Positions 55,998 through 64,000 of a stretch of 64,000 nt of DNA are shown here, in pieces. The stretch is from Solwaraspora sp. WMMD406 (GTDB taxonomy: Bacteria; Actinomycetota; Actinomycetes; Mycobacteriales; Micromonosporaceae), in the NCBI RefSeq assembly GCF_029626025.1, contig NZ_JARUBF010000001.1:3286001-3350000 (forward strand), given 5' to 3'. The translations under genes were made by a program, and so were the position numbers. Within the stretch, counting starts at the first letter, position 1, and each line of letters opens with the position of its first letter. The notes below the pieces were generated by a model. It saw nothing but the letters and a program-made list of their open reading frames with translations, ran no database searches and was not told where the DNA came from.

Positions 55998-57259
55998 GCG
56001 CCCCGGCGAGCACCAAGCCGACCGGCTCAGGCCCGAGCCCTGCCGAGGCCATGCCGCTGCCCGACGAGACCGGACACTTCGGCCGCTACGGCGGCCGGTT
56101 CGTCCCCGAGGCGCTGATCGCCGCCCTCGACGAGTTGGACACCGCGTACCGGCAGGCGATGGCGGACGACGGCTTCCGGGCCGAGTTCGCCCGGCTGTTG
56201 CGCGACTACGCCGGTACGCCGTCGATGCTGTACCACGCCGAGCGGCTCTCCGCCGAACTCGGTGCCCGGGTGCTGCTCAAGCGGGAGGACCTCAACCACA
56301 CCGGGGCGCACAAGGTGCGCAACGTCCTCGGTCAGGCACTGCTCACCCGCCGGATGGGCAAGCCACGGATCATCGCCGAGACCGGAGCCGGTCAGCACGG
56401 GGTGGCCAGCGCCACGGCCGCCGCGCTACTGGACCTGGAGTGCGTGGTCTACATGGGTGAGGTGGACACCGAGCGGCAGGCACTCAACGTGGCCCGGATG
56501 CGGATGCTGGGCGCGACCGTCGTGCCGGTCACCACCGGATCACGCACCCTCAAGGACGCCCTCAACGAGGCCCTGCGGGACTGGGTCGCCAGCGTCGACC
56601 GTACCCATTATCTGATCGGCACCGCCGCCGGGCCGCACCCGTTCCCGGAGATGGTCCGCGACTTCGTCCGGGGCATCGGCGACGAAGCCCGCCAGCAGTG
56701 CCTGGACGCCTACGGCGGACTGCCGGACGCGGTCGCGGCCTGCGTCGGCGGCGGCTCCAACGCGATCGGCGTCTTCCACGCCTTCGTCGGTGACCCCGAC
56801 GTGCGGCTGTACGGGTTCGAAGCCGGCGGCGACGGGGTGGCGACCGGCCGGCACGCGGCCAGCATCACCGGTGGTTCGTCCGGGGTGCTGCACGGTGCCC
56901 GCACCTACCTGTTGCAGGACGCCGACGGGCAGACCCTGGACTCGCACTCGATCTCGGCCGGGCTCGACTATCCGGCGGTCGGACCGGAACACGCCTGGCT
57001 GCACGACACCGGCCGGGCCCAGTACCGTCCGGTCACCGACGACGAGGCGATGGCGGCCTTCCAGCTGCTCTGCCGGACCGAGGGGATCATCCCGGCTATC
57101 GAGAGCGCGCACGCCCTGGCCGGCGTCGCGGCGGTCATCCCGGAACTGACCGCCGAGTTGGGCCGCGAGCCCACCATCGTGGTCAACCTCTCCGGTCGTG
57201 GCGACAAGGACGTGCACACCGCCGGCGGCTACTTCGGCATTCTCGACGGGCAGGATTGA
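55994..57259 (+). CDS. trpB: Tryptophan synthase beta subunit TrpB
   Basis: PLP enzyme that condenses indole with serine. The 421-residue protein has the Schiff-base Lys107 in [10 protein letters not shown], the [11 protein letters not shown] catalytic-loop segment with the conserved Glu, GGGSNAIG for phosphate binding and the C-terminal NLSGRGDKD. The first 25 residues are a family-typical loose extension. The ATG overlaps the trpC stop, fixing the start. It is coupled to trpA by a TGATG overlap and works with it as an alpha2beta2 complex with an indole tunnel. Confidence 0.98.
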   Translation: MSAPASTKPTGSGPSPAEAMPLPDETGHFGRYGGRFVPEALIAALDELDTAYRQAMADDGFRAEFARLLRDYAGTPSMLYHAERLSAELGARVLLKREDLNHTGAHKVRNVLGQALLTRRMGKPRIIAETGAGQHGVASATAAALLDLECVVYMGEVDTERQALNVARMRMLGATVVPVTTGSRTLKDALNEALRDWVASVDRTHYLIGTAAGPHPFPEMVRDFVRGIGDEARQQCLDAYGGLPDAVAACVGGGSNAIGVFHAFVGDPDVRLYGFEAGGDGVATGRHAASITGGSSGVLHGARTYLLQDADGQTLDSHSISAGLDYPAVGPEHAWLHDTGRAQYRPVTDDEAMAAFQLLCRTEGIIPAIESAHALAGVAAVIPELTAELGREPTIVVNLSGRGDKDVHTAGGYFGILDGQD

Positions 57260-58059
57260 TGAGCATCGCGGTCGCGTTCGACAAGGCCCGCGCCGAGGGC
57301 CGGGCCGTCCTCGTCGGCTGCATGCCGGCCGGGTTTCCGACGGTGCCGGACAGCATCACCGTGATGCGGGCGATGGTCGACGCCGGCGTGGACGTGATCG
57401 AGGTCGAGCTGCCCTACTCCGATCCGGTGATGGACGGCCCGGTCATCCAGAAGGCCAGCGACATCGCCCTGGCCGGCGGGGTACGTACCGCCGACGCGTT
57501 GCGGATCATCGAGGCGGTCGCCGAGTCCGGTGCCCCGGTGGTCACCATGACCTACTGGAACCCGATCGAACGGTACGGCGTGGACGCCTTCGCCCGCGAC
57601 CTCGCCGCGGCCGGCGGCACCGGGCTGATCACCCCTGACCTGATCCCGGACGAGGCCGACGAGTGGTTGGCCGCCTCCGACGCGTACGGGCTGGACCGTA
57701 CGTTCCTGGTCTCGCCGTCGTCGACCGACGCCCGACTGGCGATGACCGTGCGGCACTGCCGGGGCTTCGTCTACGCCACGGCGCTGATGGGTGTCACCGG
57801 TGCCCGGGAGCAAACGTCGAACGCGGCGCCGACCCTGGTGGGCCGGCTGCGGGCGGTCACCGATCTGCCGGTCGGGGTCGGTCTCGGGGTCGGCACCGGC
57901 GCCCAGGCCGCCGAGGTCGGCTCGTTCGCCGACGGGGTGATCGTCGGCAGCGCGTTGATCCGCTGCCTGCTCGACGCCGCCGATCTGCCGGCCGGGATCA
58001 CCGCGCTGCGGCGACTCAGCGCGGAACTCGCCACCGGTGTGCGCGACGTGAGTCGCTAG
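57259..58059 (+). CDS. trpA: Tryptophan synthase alpha subunit TrpA
   Basis: Cleaves indole-3-glycerol phosphate and passes indole to TrpB. The 266-residue barrel has the catalytic Glu50 and Asp59 in VIEVELPYSDPVMDGP, the loop-2/loop-6 segments TYWNPIERYG and TGAREQTSNA, and the phosphate site with VGLGVGTGAQAAEVG. The ATG at 57259 shares its first base with the trpB stop; the TTG three bases upstream is less likely. It ends the trpCBA unit; lgt follows after about 100 bp with its own promoter-like element. Confidence 0.98.
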   Translation: MSIAVAFDKARAEGRAVLVGCMPAGFPTVPDSITVMRAMVDAGVDVIEVELPYSDPVMDGPVIQKASDIALAGGVRTADALRIIEAVAESGAPVVTMTYWNPIERYGVDAFARDLAAAGGTGLITPDLIPDEADEWLAASDAYGLDRTFLVSPSSTDARLAMTVRHCRGFVYATALMGVTGAREQTSNAAPTLVGRLRAVTDLPVGVGLGVGTGAQAAEVGSFADGVIVGSALIRCLLDAADLPAGITALRRLSAELATGVRDVSR

Positions 58060-58158
58060 ATCGTCCGGGCGGCGGTCGGTTGATCGCCGCGAGACACGCC
58101 TGCCGCAACCCGGACCGGGGTGCCGAGATATCTGACCGCGACGGTAGCGTGTGCACCC

Positions 58159-59430
58159 GTGACACTCGCCGCGATCCCCAGCCCGGCCTCCGCTGTCTGG
58201 CAACTCGGTCCGCTTCCCATCCGGGCGTACGCGCTCTGCATCGTCGCCGGCATCGTGGTGGCCTGCGCGGTCACCGAATACCGGCTCCGCCAGCGCGGTG
58301 CCCGACCGTGGGCGGTGCTCGACATCGCCATCTGGGCGGTGCCGTTCGGCATCCTCGGTGCCCGGATCTACCACGTCATCACCTCCCCGCAGGCGTACTT
58401 CGGTGCCGACGGGAACCCGATCGAGGCGTTCTACATCTGGCAGGGCGGTCTCGGCATCTGGGGCGCGGTCGCCGGTGGCGCGGTCGGGGCCTGGTTGGCC
58501 GCCCGGCAGCTGGGCATCCCGTTGACCGTCGTCGCCGACGCGCTCGCCCCCGGGCTGCCGCTGGCGCAGGCGGTCGGGCGGTTCGGCAACTGGTTCAACA
58601 ACGAGCTGTACGGCGGGCCGACCACCGTGCCGTGGGGTCTGCAGGTACACCAGATGGACCGCGCCAACCCCGGCCAGGCGTTGCGCGACCCGGAGGGCAA
58701 CCCGGTGTTGGAGCCGGGGCTCTACCATCCGGTCTTCCTGTACGAGGCGCTCTGGAACGTCGGCGTCGCGGCACTGGTGATCCTGGCCGAACGGCGCTGG
58801 AAGCTCGGCGCGGGTCGGGCCTTCGCCCTGTACGTGATGGGGTACACCGCTGGGCGGTTCTGGATCGAGATGATGCGCACCGACACCGCCAACGAGATCC
58901 TCGGTGCGCGGCTCAACGTGTGGACCTCGGTGCTGGTCTTCCTCGGTGCGCTGGTCTACCTCGTCCGGGTCCGGGGTCCGCAGCAGTTCCTGATCCCGGT
59001 CGACGCGGCCGGCAAGCCGGTGCCACCGGCCGTCGCTGGCGGGGCCGGCGGCGGCTCCGTCGCTGACTCGGGCGCGGCGGCGGCCGACGCGGCGGCCGAC
59101 GTGTCCCAGGTCGACGTCTCGGGGACCAGCCGCCCGGAGGCGGGGCAGGACGTGGGGGGCTACCTGGCCGTCACCGAGGAGCGGTTCCGGGAGTACGAAC
59201 GGACCGGGTCGCTGCCCACCGACGCGGGATCGGCCACCGACAGCGGCACCGCACCGGTCGCCGACGACCCGGCGGCGGTCGACGACCCGGCGGCGGTCGC
59301 CGACCCGGCGGTGTCGCCACCGGACACCGGTCCGAGGGCCACTGCCTCGGCGGGCGCGGAGCCGGCCGAACCCGACACCACGGCGCCGTCGACGGCGACC
59401 ACGTCGAGCGACGGCCGCGTCGACCGGTGA
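58159..59430 (+). CDS. lgt: Prolipoprotein diacylglyceryl transferase Lgt
   Basis: Integral membrane enzyme that attaches diacylglycerol to the lipobox cysteine of prolipoproteins, the step before LspA. The first about 290 residues show the seven-helix Lgt core with GARIYHVITSP (His/Arg region), IWQGGLGIWGAVAGG, the signature GRFGNWFNNELYGGPT, and YHPVFLYEALWN. The last about 135 residues are a cytoplasmic Ala/Asp/Pro/Thr-rich tail, much longer than in E. coli but frequent in actinobacteria. The GTG at 58159 has a -10-like TAGCGT (58145-58150) 8 nt upstream and no ribosome binding site, suggesting a leaderless transcript. Confidence 0.95.
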   Translation: MTLAAIPSPASAVWQLGPLPIRAYALCIVAGIVVACAVTEYRLRQRGARPWAVLDIAIWAVPFGILGARIYHVITSPQAYFGADGNPIEAFYIWQGGLGIWGAVAGGAVGAWLAARQLGIPLTVVADALAPGLPLAQAVGRFGNWFNNELYGGPTTVPWGLQVHQMDRANPGQALRDPEGNPVLEPGLYHPVFLYEALWNVGVAALVILAERRWKLGAGRAFALYVMGYTAGRFWIEMMRTDTANEILGARLNVWTSVLVFLGALVYLVRVRGPQQFLIPVDAAGKPVPPAVAGGAGGGSVADSGAAAADAAADVSQVDVSGTSRPEAGQDVGGYLAVTEERFREYERTGSLPTDAGSATDSGTAPVADDPAAVDDPAAVADPAVSPPDTGPRATASAGAEPAEPDTTAPSTATTSSDGRVDR

Positions 59431-59482
59431 CCGACGGCCGGCCGGGCGGCTGAACCGACCATCAACCCAGGGAGGCACGCGG

Positions 59483-60688
59483 ATGCGGACAGCCGTCGTG
59501 GTAGGGGCCGGGATCGGTGGTCTGGCGGCCGCGGGCGCGTTGGCCCGTACCGGCTGGCGGGTGACGCTGCTGGAACGATCGGACCGGATCCGGTCCGACG
59601 GCACCGCCCTGGTGCTGTGGCCCAACGGCATCCGGGCGTTGCGGGCGCTCGGGCTCGGCGACGGGCTGGCCGCCATCGCCACCGCGCTGCCCGATTCCGG
59701 GGTACGCCGCCCGGACGGCCAGTGGCTGGTGCAGCCACGCCCGATCGCGGCCGACCGCGCCCCGGTGGTGGTGCACCGGGAAGACCTGCACGACGCGTTG
59801 ATCGCCGGCCTCGGCCAGCAGGTGGAGATCCGTACCGGTGTGACGGTCCGGACGCTGCGTCCGCTGAGCGCCGGCGACCGCCCGGCGGTGGGCACCGGGC
59901 GTGGGGTGGTCGAGGCCGATCTGGTGGTGGCCGCCGACGGCGCGGACAGCGTGCTGCGGCGGGCGCTCGCGCCGGGCAGCACGGTGGTGAGTTCCGGCTG
60001 CGCGGCATGGCGGGCGGTGATCCCGTGGTATCGGGTGCCGGCGCTGCCGACGGATCAGCCGGTGACCGGTGAGGTGCTCGGGGCCGGCTACCGCTTCGTC
60101 GCCGCGTCGCTGGGCGAGCGAGGGTCGGCGGGAGCGTCGAGCCGGGGTGGCGTGTACTGGGTCGCGACGGCCGCCGGTGCGTCCCGGCCGGAGCCGCCGG
60201 CCACCCAGTTGACGTTGCTGCGCCGCTGGTTCGCCGGCTGGCCGAGCCCGGTGGGGGAGTTGCTGGCCGCCACCGAACCCGACGACCTGATCCAACGGGA
60301 GATCCGCGAGCTTCGGCCGTTGCCCCCGGTGTACGGGTTTGCGGCCGGGCCGGGTGGGGTGGTCCTGCTCGGTGACGCGGCGCACGCCATGCCGCACCAC
60401 CTCGGCCAGGGCGCGTGCCTGGCGTTCGAGGACGCGGCGACGCTGTGTGCCCTGGTCCGCGACGCGGTACCGGGACCGCAGCTGTCCGCTGGGGTGGAGG
60501 CGTACCACCGGTTGCGCCACCCCCGGGCGGTGACGATGGTGCGCCAGACCCGGCGGATGGCGGCGGTGCTGCAGACCCGGGGCCGGTTGGCGCTGCGGGC
60601 CCGCGACGCCGCGCTGGGCACGATCAGCGCGCGCCTGATGGGCAGTGTGGCGGCGACCACCGCCCAGTGGCATCCGCCGGCGTCGTAG
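59483..60688 (+). CDS. FAD-dependent monooxygenase (PHBH family)
   Basis: A 401-residue group A flavoprotein hydroxylase. It has the N-terminal dinucleotide fold VVVGAGIGGLAAAGAL (about 5-20), the VVAADGADSVLRR middle motif that contacts FAD and NADPH, and the GD motif VVLLGDAAHAMPHHLGQGACLAFEDA. The aromatic or polyketide-like substrate cannot be predicted. The ATG at 59483 follows GGGAGG. It stands 52 bp behind lgt and ends only 3 bp from the convergent GNAT gene. No clustered biosynthetic genes are present, so a general catabolic or resistance role is equally possible. Confidence 0.92.
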   Translation: MRTAVVVGAGIGGLAAAGALARTGWRVTLLERSDRIRSDGTALVLWPNGIRALRALGLGDGLAAIATALPDSGVRRPDGQWLVQPRPIAADRAPVVVHREDLHDALIAGLGQQVEIRTGVTVRTLRPLSAGDRPAVGTGRGVVEADLVVAADGADSVLRRALAPGSTVVSSGCAAWRAVIPWYRVPALPTDQPVTGEVLGAGYRFVAASLGERGSAGASSRGGVYWVATAAGASRPEPPATQLTLLRRWFAGWPSPVGELLAATEPDDLIQREIRELRPLPPVYGFAAGPGGVVLLGDAAHAMPHHLGQGACLAFEDAATLCALVRDAVPGPQLSAGVEAYHRLRHPRAVTMVRQTRRMAAVLQTRGRLALRARDAALGTISARLMGSVAATTAQWHPPAS

Positions 60689-60691
60689 CGG

Positions 60692-61669
60692 TCAGGGGTT
60701 GGCGCCGGGTTCGGCGACGCAGGCGGTGCCGACCCGGCGGAAGCCCAGCCGGTGGTAGATCACGGCGGCGTTGTCATCGCCGGCGGCCAGGAACACCAGC
60801 GCGACCCCGTGGTCGAGGGCGTGGCGGGCGAGTGCCGTGGTGACCGCCGCGCCGAGCCCTCGGCGGCGGGCCGCCGGCAGGGTGCCGACTCCGACGATCT
60901 CGGCGACGTCGTCGACCCGGTTGGCCGCGCCGGTGGCCACCGGCGCGGCGAGGTCGGCGGTCCCGTCGCCGGTGAGGCTGCCCAGTGCGATGGCGCGGGC
61001 GCCGGAGCCGACGGTGAGCCGTTCCTGCTCGATCGGATCTCCGCTGGGATCACTCGTCGACGGTGTCGGATCCGCAGTCGCCGTCGCGGGTCCGCCGACG
61101 GACGCCGGGGATCCGGCCTGGTCGCGATCACCACCACTGTCGACAGTGGGAAATGTCACTGTAACAAGCTCGGGGGTGGGGGTGCCGACGGTCGGCAGGG
61201 TGCCGGAGGTGTTCGCCGTCGCGCCGAACGAGTCCCGGGTGATCTGGTACCAGGCGGCGACATCATTGGCGAAACGGGACGAAGTGGGGTCGAGGAGCCG
61301 CACCGACACGTCGGGGAACTGGTCTGCCGGCGGCAGTCGCGCCGGGTCGAGCACCATCAGCGGTGCCTGGTGTACGCCGAGTCCGGCCGACCGGACGATC
61401 GCCAGCAGATCCGGTCTGACCTCGTGGATCCACTCGAAGGACTCGGGAACGCCGAGCTCCCGCTGTCGAGCGCGTACCGTGGTGATGTCGGCGGCGGCCG
61501 GCGGCGCGCTCGCACCTCGGCGGGGGCGAGCGTAGAACGGCCAGCCGTCCACCCCTTCCCGGACGAAAAGCACATAATTGCCCAGCTCTTCGGGGCGGGC
61601 GGCAGAACGCGGTACGGCATCGCAGAACCGGTCCAGCCGATCGAGGAGTTCGTTCTCCTGGTTGGCCAC
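60692..61669 (-). CDS. GNAT-family acetyltransferase
   Basis: A 325-residue protein with a recognisable C-terminal GNAT domain: [30 protein letters not shown] contains the acetyl-CoA pyrophosphate loop, and [22 protein letters not shown] is the final strand-helix. The N-terminal half (1-150) looks like a diverged second GNAT-like or binding domain. A Ser/Thr/Pro/Asp-rich insertion (about 150-215) interrupts the fold and is unusual. The GTG start has TAGTCT (61681-61676, minus strand) 6 nt upstream, suggesting a leaderless mRNA. It is divergent from gltB. The substrate is unknown. Confidence 0.85.
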   Translation of the reverse strand: MANQENELLDRLDRFCDAVPRSAARPEELGNYVLFVREGVDGWPFYARPRRGASAPPAAADITTVRARQRELGVPESFEWIHEVRPDLLAIVRSAGLGVHQAPLMVLDPARLPPADQFPDVSVRLLDPTSSRFANDVAAWYQITRDSFGATANTSGTLPTVGTPTPELVTVTFPTVDSGGDRDQAGSPASVGGPATATADPTPSTSDPSGDPIEQERLTVGSGARAIALGSLTGDGTADLAAPVATGAANRVDDVAEIVGVGTLPAARRRGLGAAVTTALARHALDHGVALVFLAAGDDNAAVIYHRLGFRRVGTACVAEPGANP

Positions 61670-61700
61670 CGGGTGAGACTACAGCTCCCAGATTGTGGAC

Positions 61701-61717
61701 GTGTGATCAAATCGCAC
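61701..61717. promoter_or_regulatory. Palindrome between GNAT and gltB genes
   Basis: GTGTGATCAAATCGCAC is an imperfect inverted repeat (GTGnGATnnnATCnCAC) about 100 bp before the gltB start and 32 bp before the GNAT start. It resembles a CRP-type half-site arrangement but with a five-base centre. A TAGACT (61743-61748) may be the gltB -10. Confidence 0.35.
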
Positions 61718-61812
61718 TGGTGGCGCCCGCTGGCCATTCACGTAGACTCGATAAACTCTCCAGGGCCGACGTCGTCCCGAATCTGTTCATGCGAGTGACG
61801 ACAGGAGGCCCG

Positions 61813-64000
61813 GTGGTTCTTCCGTACCCGCAGGGATCGCACCTCTCCCTGCCGCAGACCGCCCCAGACGGGCCGCCTGCCGCCCACGACGGGGCGAGCA
61901 CCGCCCAGACCGGGCCGAGCGCCGGTCACACCGTGCCGGCCGGCGGGGCGCAGGGTCTCTACGACCCGGCGCACGAGCATGACGCCTGCGGCGTCGCCTT
62001 CGTGGCCGACCTGAACGGCCGCCGCTCGCACGACGTGGTCGCCAAGGGCCTGTCCGCGCTCTGCCGGCTGGACCACCGGGGTGCCCGGGGCGCGGAGCAG
62101 AACACCGGCGACGGCGCCGGCATCATGATCCAGGTCCCGGACGCCTTCTTCCGGGCCGTTGTCGACTTCGACCTGCCGCCGGCCGGGCAGTACGCCACCG
62201 GGCTGGTCTTCCTGCCCACCGATCCCGACGACGAGGCGCGCGCCCGCCGGGTGATCGAAAAGTACGCCCTGGTCGAAGGCGCCGAGGTGCTCGGCTGGCG
62301 GGACGTACCGGTGGAGCCGGACGGTCTCGGCGAGACCGCCGACGCCGCCCGCCCCCACATCCGGCAACTCTTCCTGGCCGCCCACCGGCTCACCGACTCC
62401 ACCGCCGGCCCGGCCGGCACCCCGCTGAGCGGGCTCGACCTCGACCGGGTCGCCTTCTGCGTGCGCAAGCAGGCCGAGCGGGAGAGCAGCGAACGCGGCG
62501 TCACCGCCTACTTCCCGTCGCTGTCCGGCCGGACCATGGTCTACAAGGGCATGCTCACCCCGGACCAGCTGCCGGAGTTCTTCCCGGACCTGCGCGACGA
62601 GCGGGTCGCCAGCGCCATCGCCCTGGTGCACTCCCGCTTCTCCACCAACACGTTCCCGTCCTGGCCGCTGGCCCACCCGTACCGGTTCATCGCCCACAAC
62701 GGCGAGATCAACACCATCCGGGGCAACAAGAACTGGATGAACGCCCGCGAGGCGCTGCTGGCCACCGGGAACATTCCGGGCAACATCCGCCGGCTGTTCC
62801 CGGTCTGCACCCCGCAGGCGTCCGACTCGGCCAACTTCGACGAGGTCCTCGAACTGCTGCACCTGGCCGGGCGCAGCCTGCCGCACGCCGTACTGATGAT
62901 GATCCCGGAAGCCTGGGAGAACGACCCCGGGATGGACCCGGCGAAGCGGGCCTTCTACCGCTTCCACGCCAGCCTGATGGAACCCTGGGACGGCCCGGCG
63001 TCGGTCGCCTTCACCGACGGCGACCTCGTCGGCGCGGTGCTGGACCGCAACGGGCTGCGTCCCGGCCGCTGGTGGCGTACCAGCGACGGCCTGGTGGTGC
63101 TGGGCAGCGAGGCCGGCGTGCTCGACCTCGACCCGGCGACGGTGGTCGCCAAGGGTCGGCTGCGCCCCGGGCGGATGTTCCTGGTCGACACCGTCGGTGG
63201 GCGCATCGTCGAAGACGAGGAGATCAAGGCCGAGTTGGCCGCCGCCCGGCCGTACGGCGACTGGCTGCACGCCGGCCTGATCGAGCTGCGGGACCTGCCC
63301 GAACGCGACCACATCGTCTACGCCCACGACTCGGTGCAGCGCCGCCAGCAAACCTTCGGCTACACCGAGGAGGAGCTCAAGATCCTGGTCGCGCCGATGG
63401 CCCGCAAGGGCATCGAGCCGCTCGGGTCGATGGGCACCGACACCCCGATCTCGCCGCTGTCCACCCGGCCCCGGCTGCTGTTCGACTACTTCCACCAGCT
63501 GTTCGCCCAGGTCACCAACCCGCCGCTGGACGCCATCCGGGAGGAGATGGTGACCAGCCTGCAGTCCACCATCGGCCCGGAAGGCAACCTGCTCGACCCG
63601 GGACCGGCCTCGTGCCGGCAGATCGTGCTGCCGTACCCGATCATCGACAACGACGAGCTGGCCAAGATCCTGTCGGTGGACGAGGACGGCGACCTGCCCG
63701 GCTTCAAGGCGGTCCGGGTCTCCGGGCTCTACCCGTTGCGCGACGGCGCGCACGGCATCAAGGCCCGGCTCACCGAGATCTGCCGGCACGTGTCGGAGGC
63801 GATCGAGGACGGCGTACGGATCTTCGTGCTCTCCGACCGGGACTCCACGATGGACCTGGCGCCGATCCCGTCGCTGCTGCTCACCGCCGCAGTGCACCAG
63901 CACCTGGTCCGCGAGCAGACCCGTACCCAGGTGGCGCTGGTCGTCGAGAGCGGTGACTGCCGCGAGGTGCACCACGCGGCCGTGCTGATCGGCTACGGTG
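61813..64000 (+). CDS. gltB: Glutamate synthase large subunit GltB (5' part, cut by window end)
   Basis: The large subunit of NADPH-dependent glutamate synthase, which makes glutamate from 2-oxoglutarate and glutamine. An uninterrupted frame runs from the GTG at 61813 (GGAGG upstream) to the end of the window, 729 codons of an expected about 1,500. The start is followed by a propeptide of about 58 residues. The class II amidotransferase nucleophile Cys59 lies in [15 protein letters not shown]. Further segments are [37 protein letters not shown], the central-domain region [18 protein letters not shown] and, in the last part, [20 protein letters not shown]. The long open frame on the minus strand here is a shadow of its codon use. 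Confidence 0.97.
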   Translation, partial: MVLPYPQGSHLSLPQTAPDGPPAAHDGASTAQTGPSAGHTVPAGGAQGLYDPAHEHDACGVAFVADLNGRRSHDVVAKGLSALCRLDHRGARGAEQNTGDGAGIMIQVPDAFFRAVVDFDLPPAGQYATGLVFLPTDPDDEARARRVIEKYALVEGAEVLGWRDVPVEPDGLGETADAARPHIRQLFLAAHRLTDSTAGPAGTPLSGLDLDRVAFCVRKQAERESSERGVTAYFPSLSGRTMVYKGMLTPDQLPEFFPDLRDERVASAIALVHSRFSTNTFPSWPLAHPYRFIAHNGEINTIRGNKNWMNAREALLATGNIPGNIRRLFPVCTPQASDSANFDEVLELLHLAGRSLPHAVLMMIPEAWENDPGMDPAKRAFYRFHASLMEPWDGPASVAFTDGDLVGAVLDRNGLRPGRWWRTSDGLVVLGSEAGVLDLDPATVVAKGRLRPGRMFLVDTVGGRIVEDEEIKAELAAARPYGDWLHAGLIELRDLPERDHIVYAHDSVQRRQQTFGYTEEELKILVAPMARKGIEPLGSMGTDTPISPLSTRPRLLFDYFHQLFAQVTNPPLDAIREEMVTSLQSTIGPEGNLLDPGPASCRQIVLPYPIIDNDELAKILSVDEDGDLPGFKAVRVSGLYPLRDGAHGIKARLTEICRHVSEAIEDGVRIFVLSDRDSTMDLAPIPSLLLTAAVHQHLVREQTRTQVALVVESGDCREVHHAAVLIGYG

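Noticed and set aside
61738-63975. A 745-residue open frame on the minus strand
   Set aside because: It lies exactly opposite gltB, whose plus-strand frame contains clear catalytic motifs. The minus frame is His/Val/Gly/Arg-rich without any motif, a typical high-GC shadow.

Overview
This window is high-GC actinobacterial chromosome. Its gene order (murG/murC-ftsQ-ftsZ-yggS-sepF-yggT-divIVA, then TraR/DksA-lspA-rluD, dnaE, hisDCBH-priA-hisF, and hisI-trpE ... trpCBA-lgt ... gltB) follows the order known from Streptomyces and Micromonospora. The protein set (Wag31-type DivIVA, PriA in place of HisA/TrpF, DUF2567-like and TIGR03085 proteins) and the codon use suggest Micromonosporaceae. The family call is an inference from synteny. 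No rRNA, tRNA, CRISPR array, transposase or phage gene was seen.

Layout: 0-7.8 kb is the cell-division cluster. 7.8-11.2 kb holds a zinc-finger regulator, the lipoprotein signal peptidase, a pseudouridine synthase and an unknown membrane-anchored protein. 11.4-14.8 kb has a MinD/ParA-like ATPase with a Pro/Gly repeat tail and, convergent to it, a polytopic AftA-like glycosyltransferase. 15-20 kb has DNA polymerase III alpha, a DUF2567-like membrane protein and a LON-domain protein. 20.1-26.1 kb is a tightly overlapping his operon with two small membrane-protein genes inside it. 51.6-58.1 kb resumes amino-acid synthesis (hisI-trpE-membrane protein, then trpCBA), followed by lgt, an FAD monooxygenase, a GNAT protein and the start of gltB, which runs off the window.

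The his and trp blocks are separated by about 25 kb (26.1-51.6 kb) of more variable genes. These are a GH20 hexosaminidase, a divergent YczE/MocR pair, a fatty acyl-CoA ligase, two tandem secreted subtilases, a two-component system with a PepSY protein, an isolated class I terpene synthase, a mycothiol-type enzyme fold, a heterodimeric ABC exporter with one degenerate ATP site, a second-type ribosomal protein S4 facing a DUF2470 protein across two iron boxes, a TetR-controlled ABC-2 exporter, a cupin and a large acidic protein.

Three patterns run across the window. (1) Several genes end in short tandem duplications of 16-26 bp that span or directly abut their stop codon. (2) Many genes have a TANNNT -10 element only 6-10 nt before a GTG/ATG start, which suggests leaderless mRNAs. 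(3) Intergenic regions of the accessory block carry clean palindromes or direct repeats next to regulator genes. No single entirely new system is proven here. The best leads are the stop-codon repeats, the iron-box S4/DUF2470 locus, the orphan terpene synthase and the PepSY two-component regulon.
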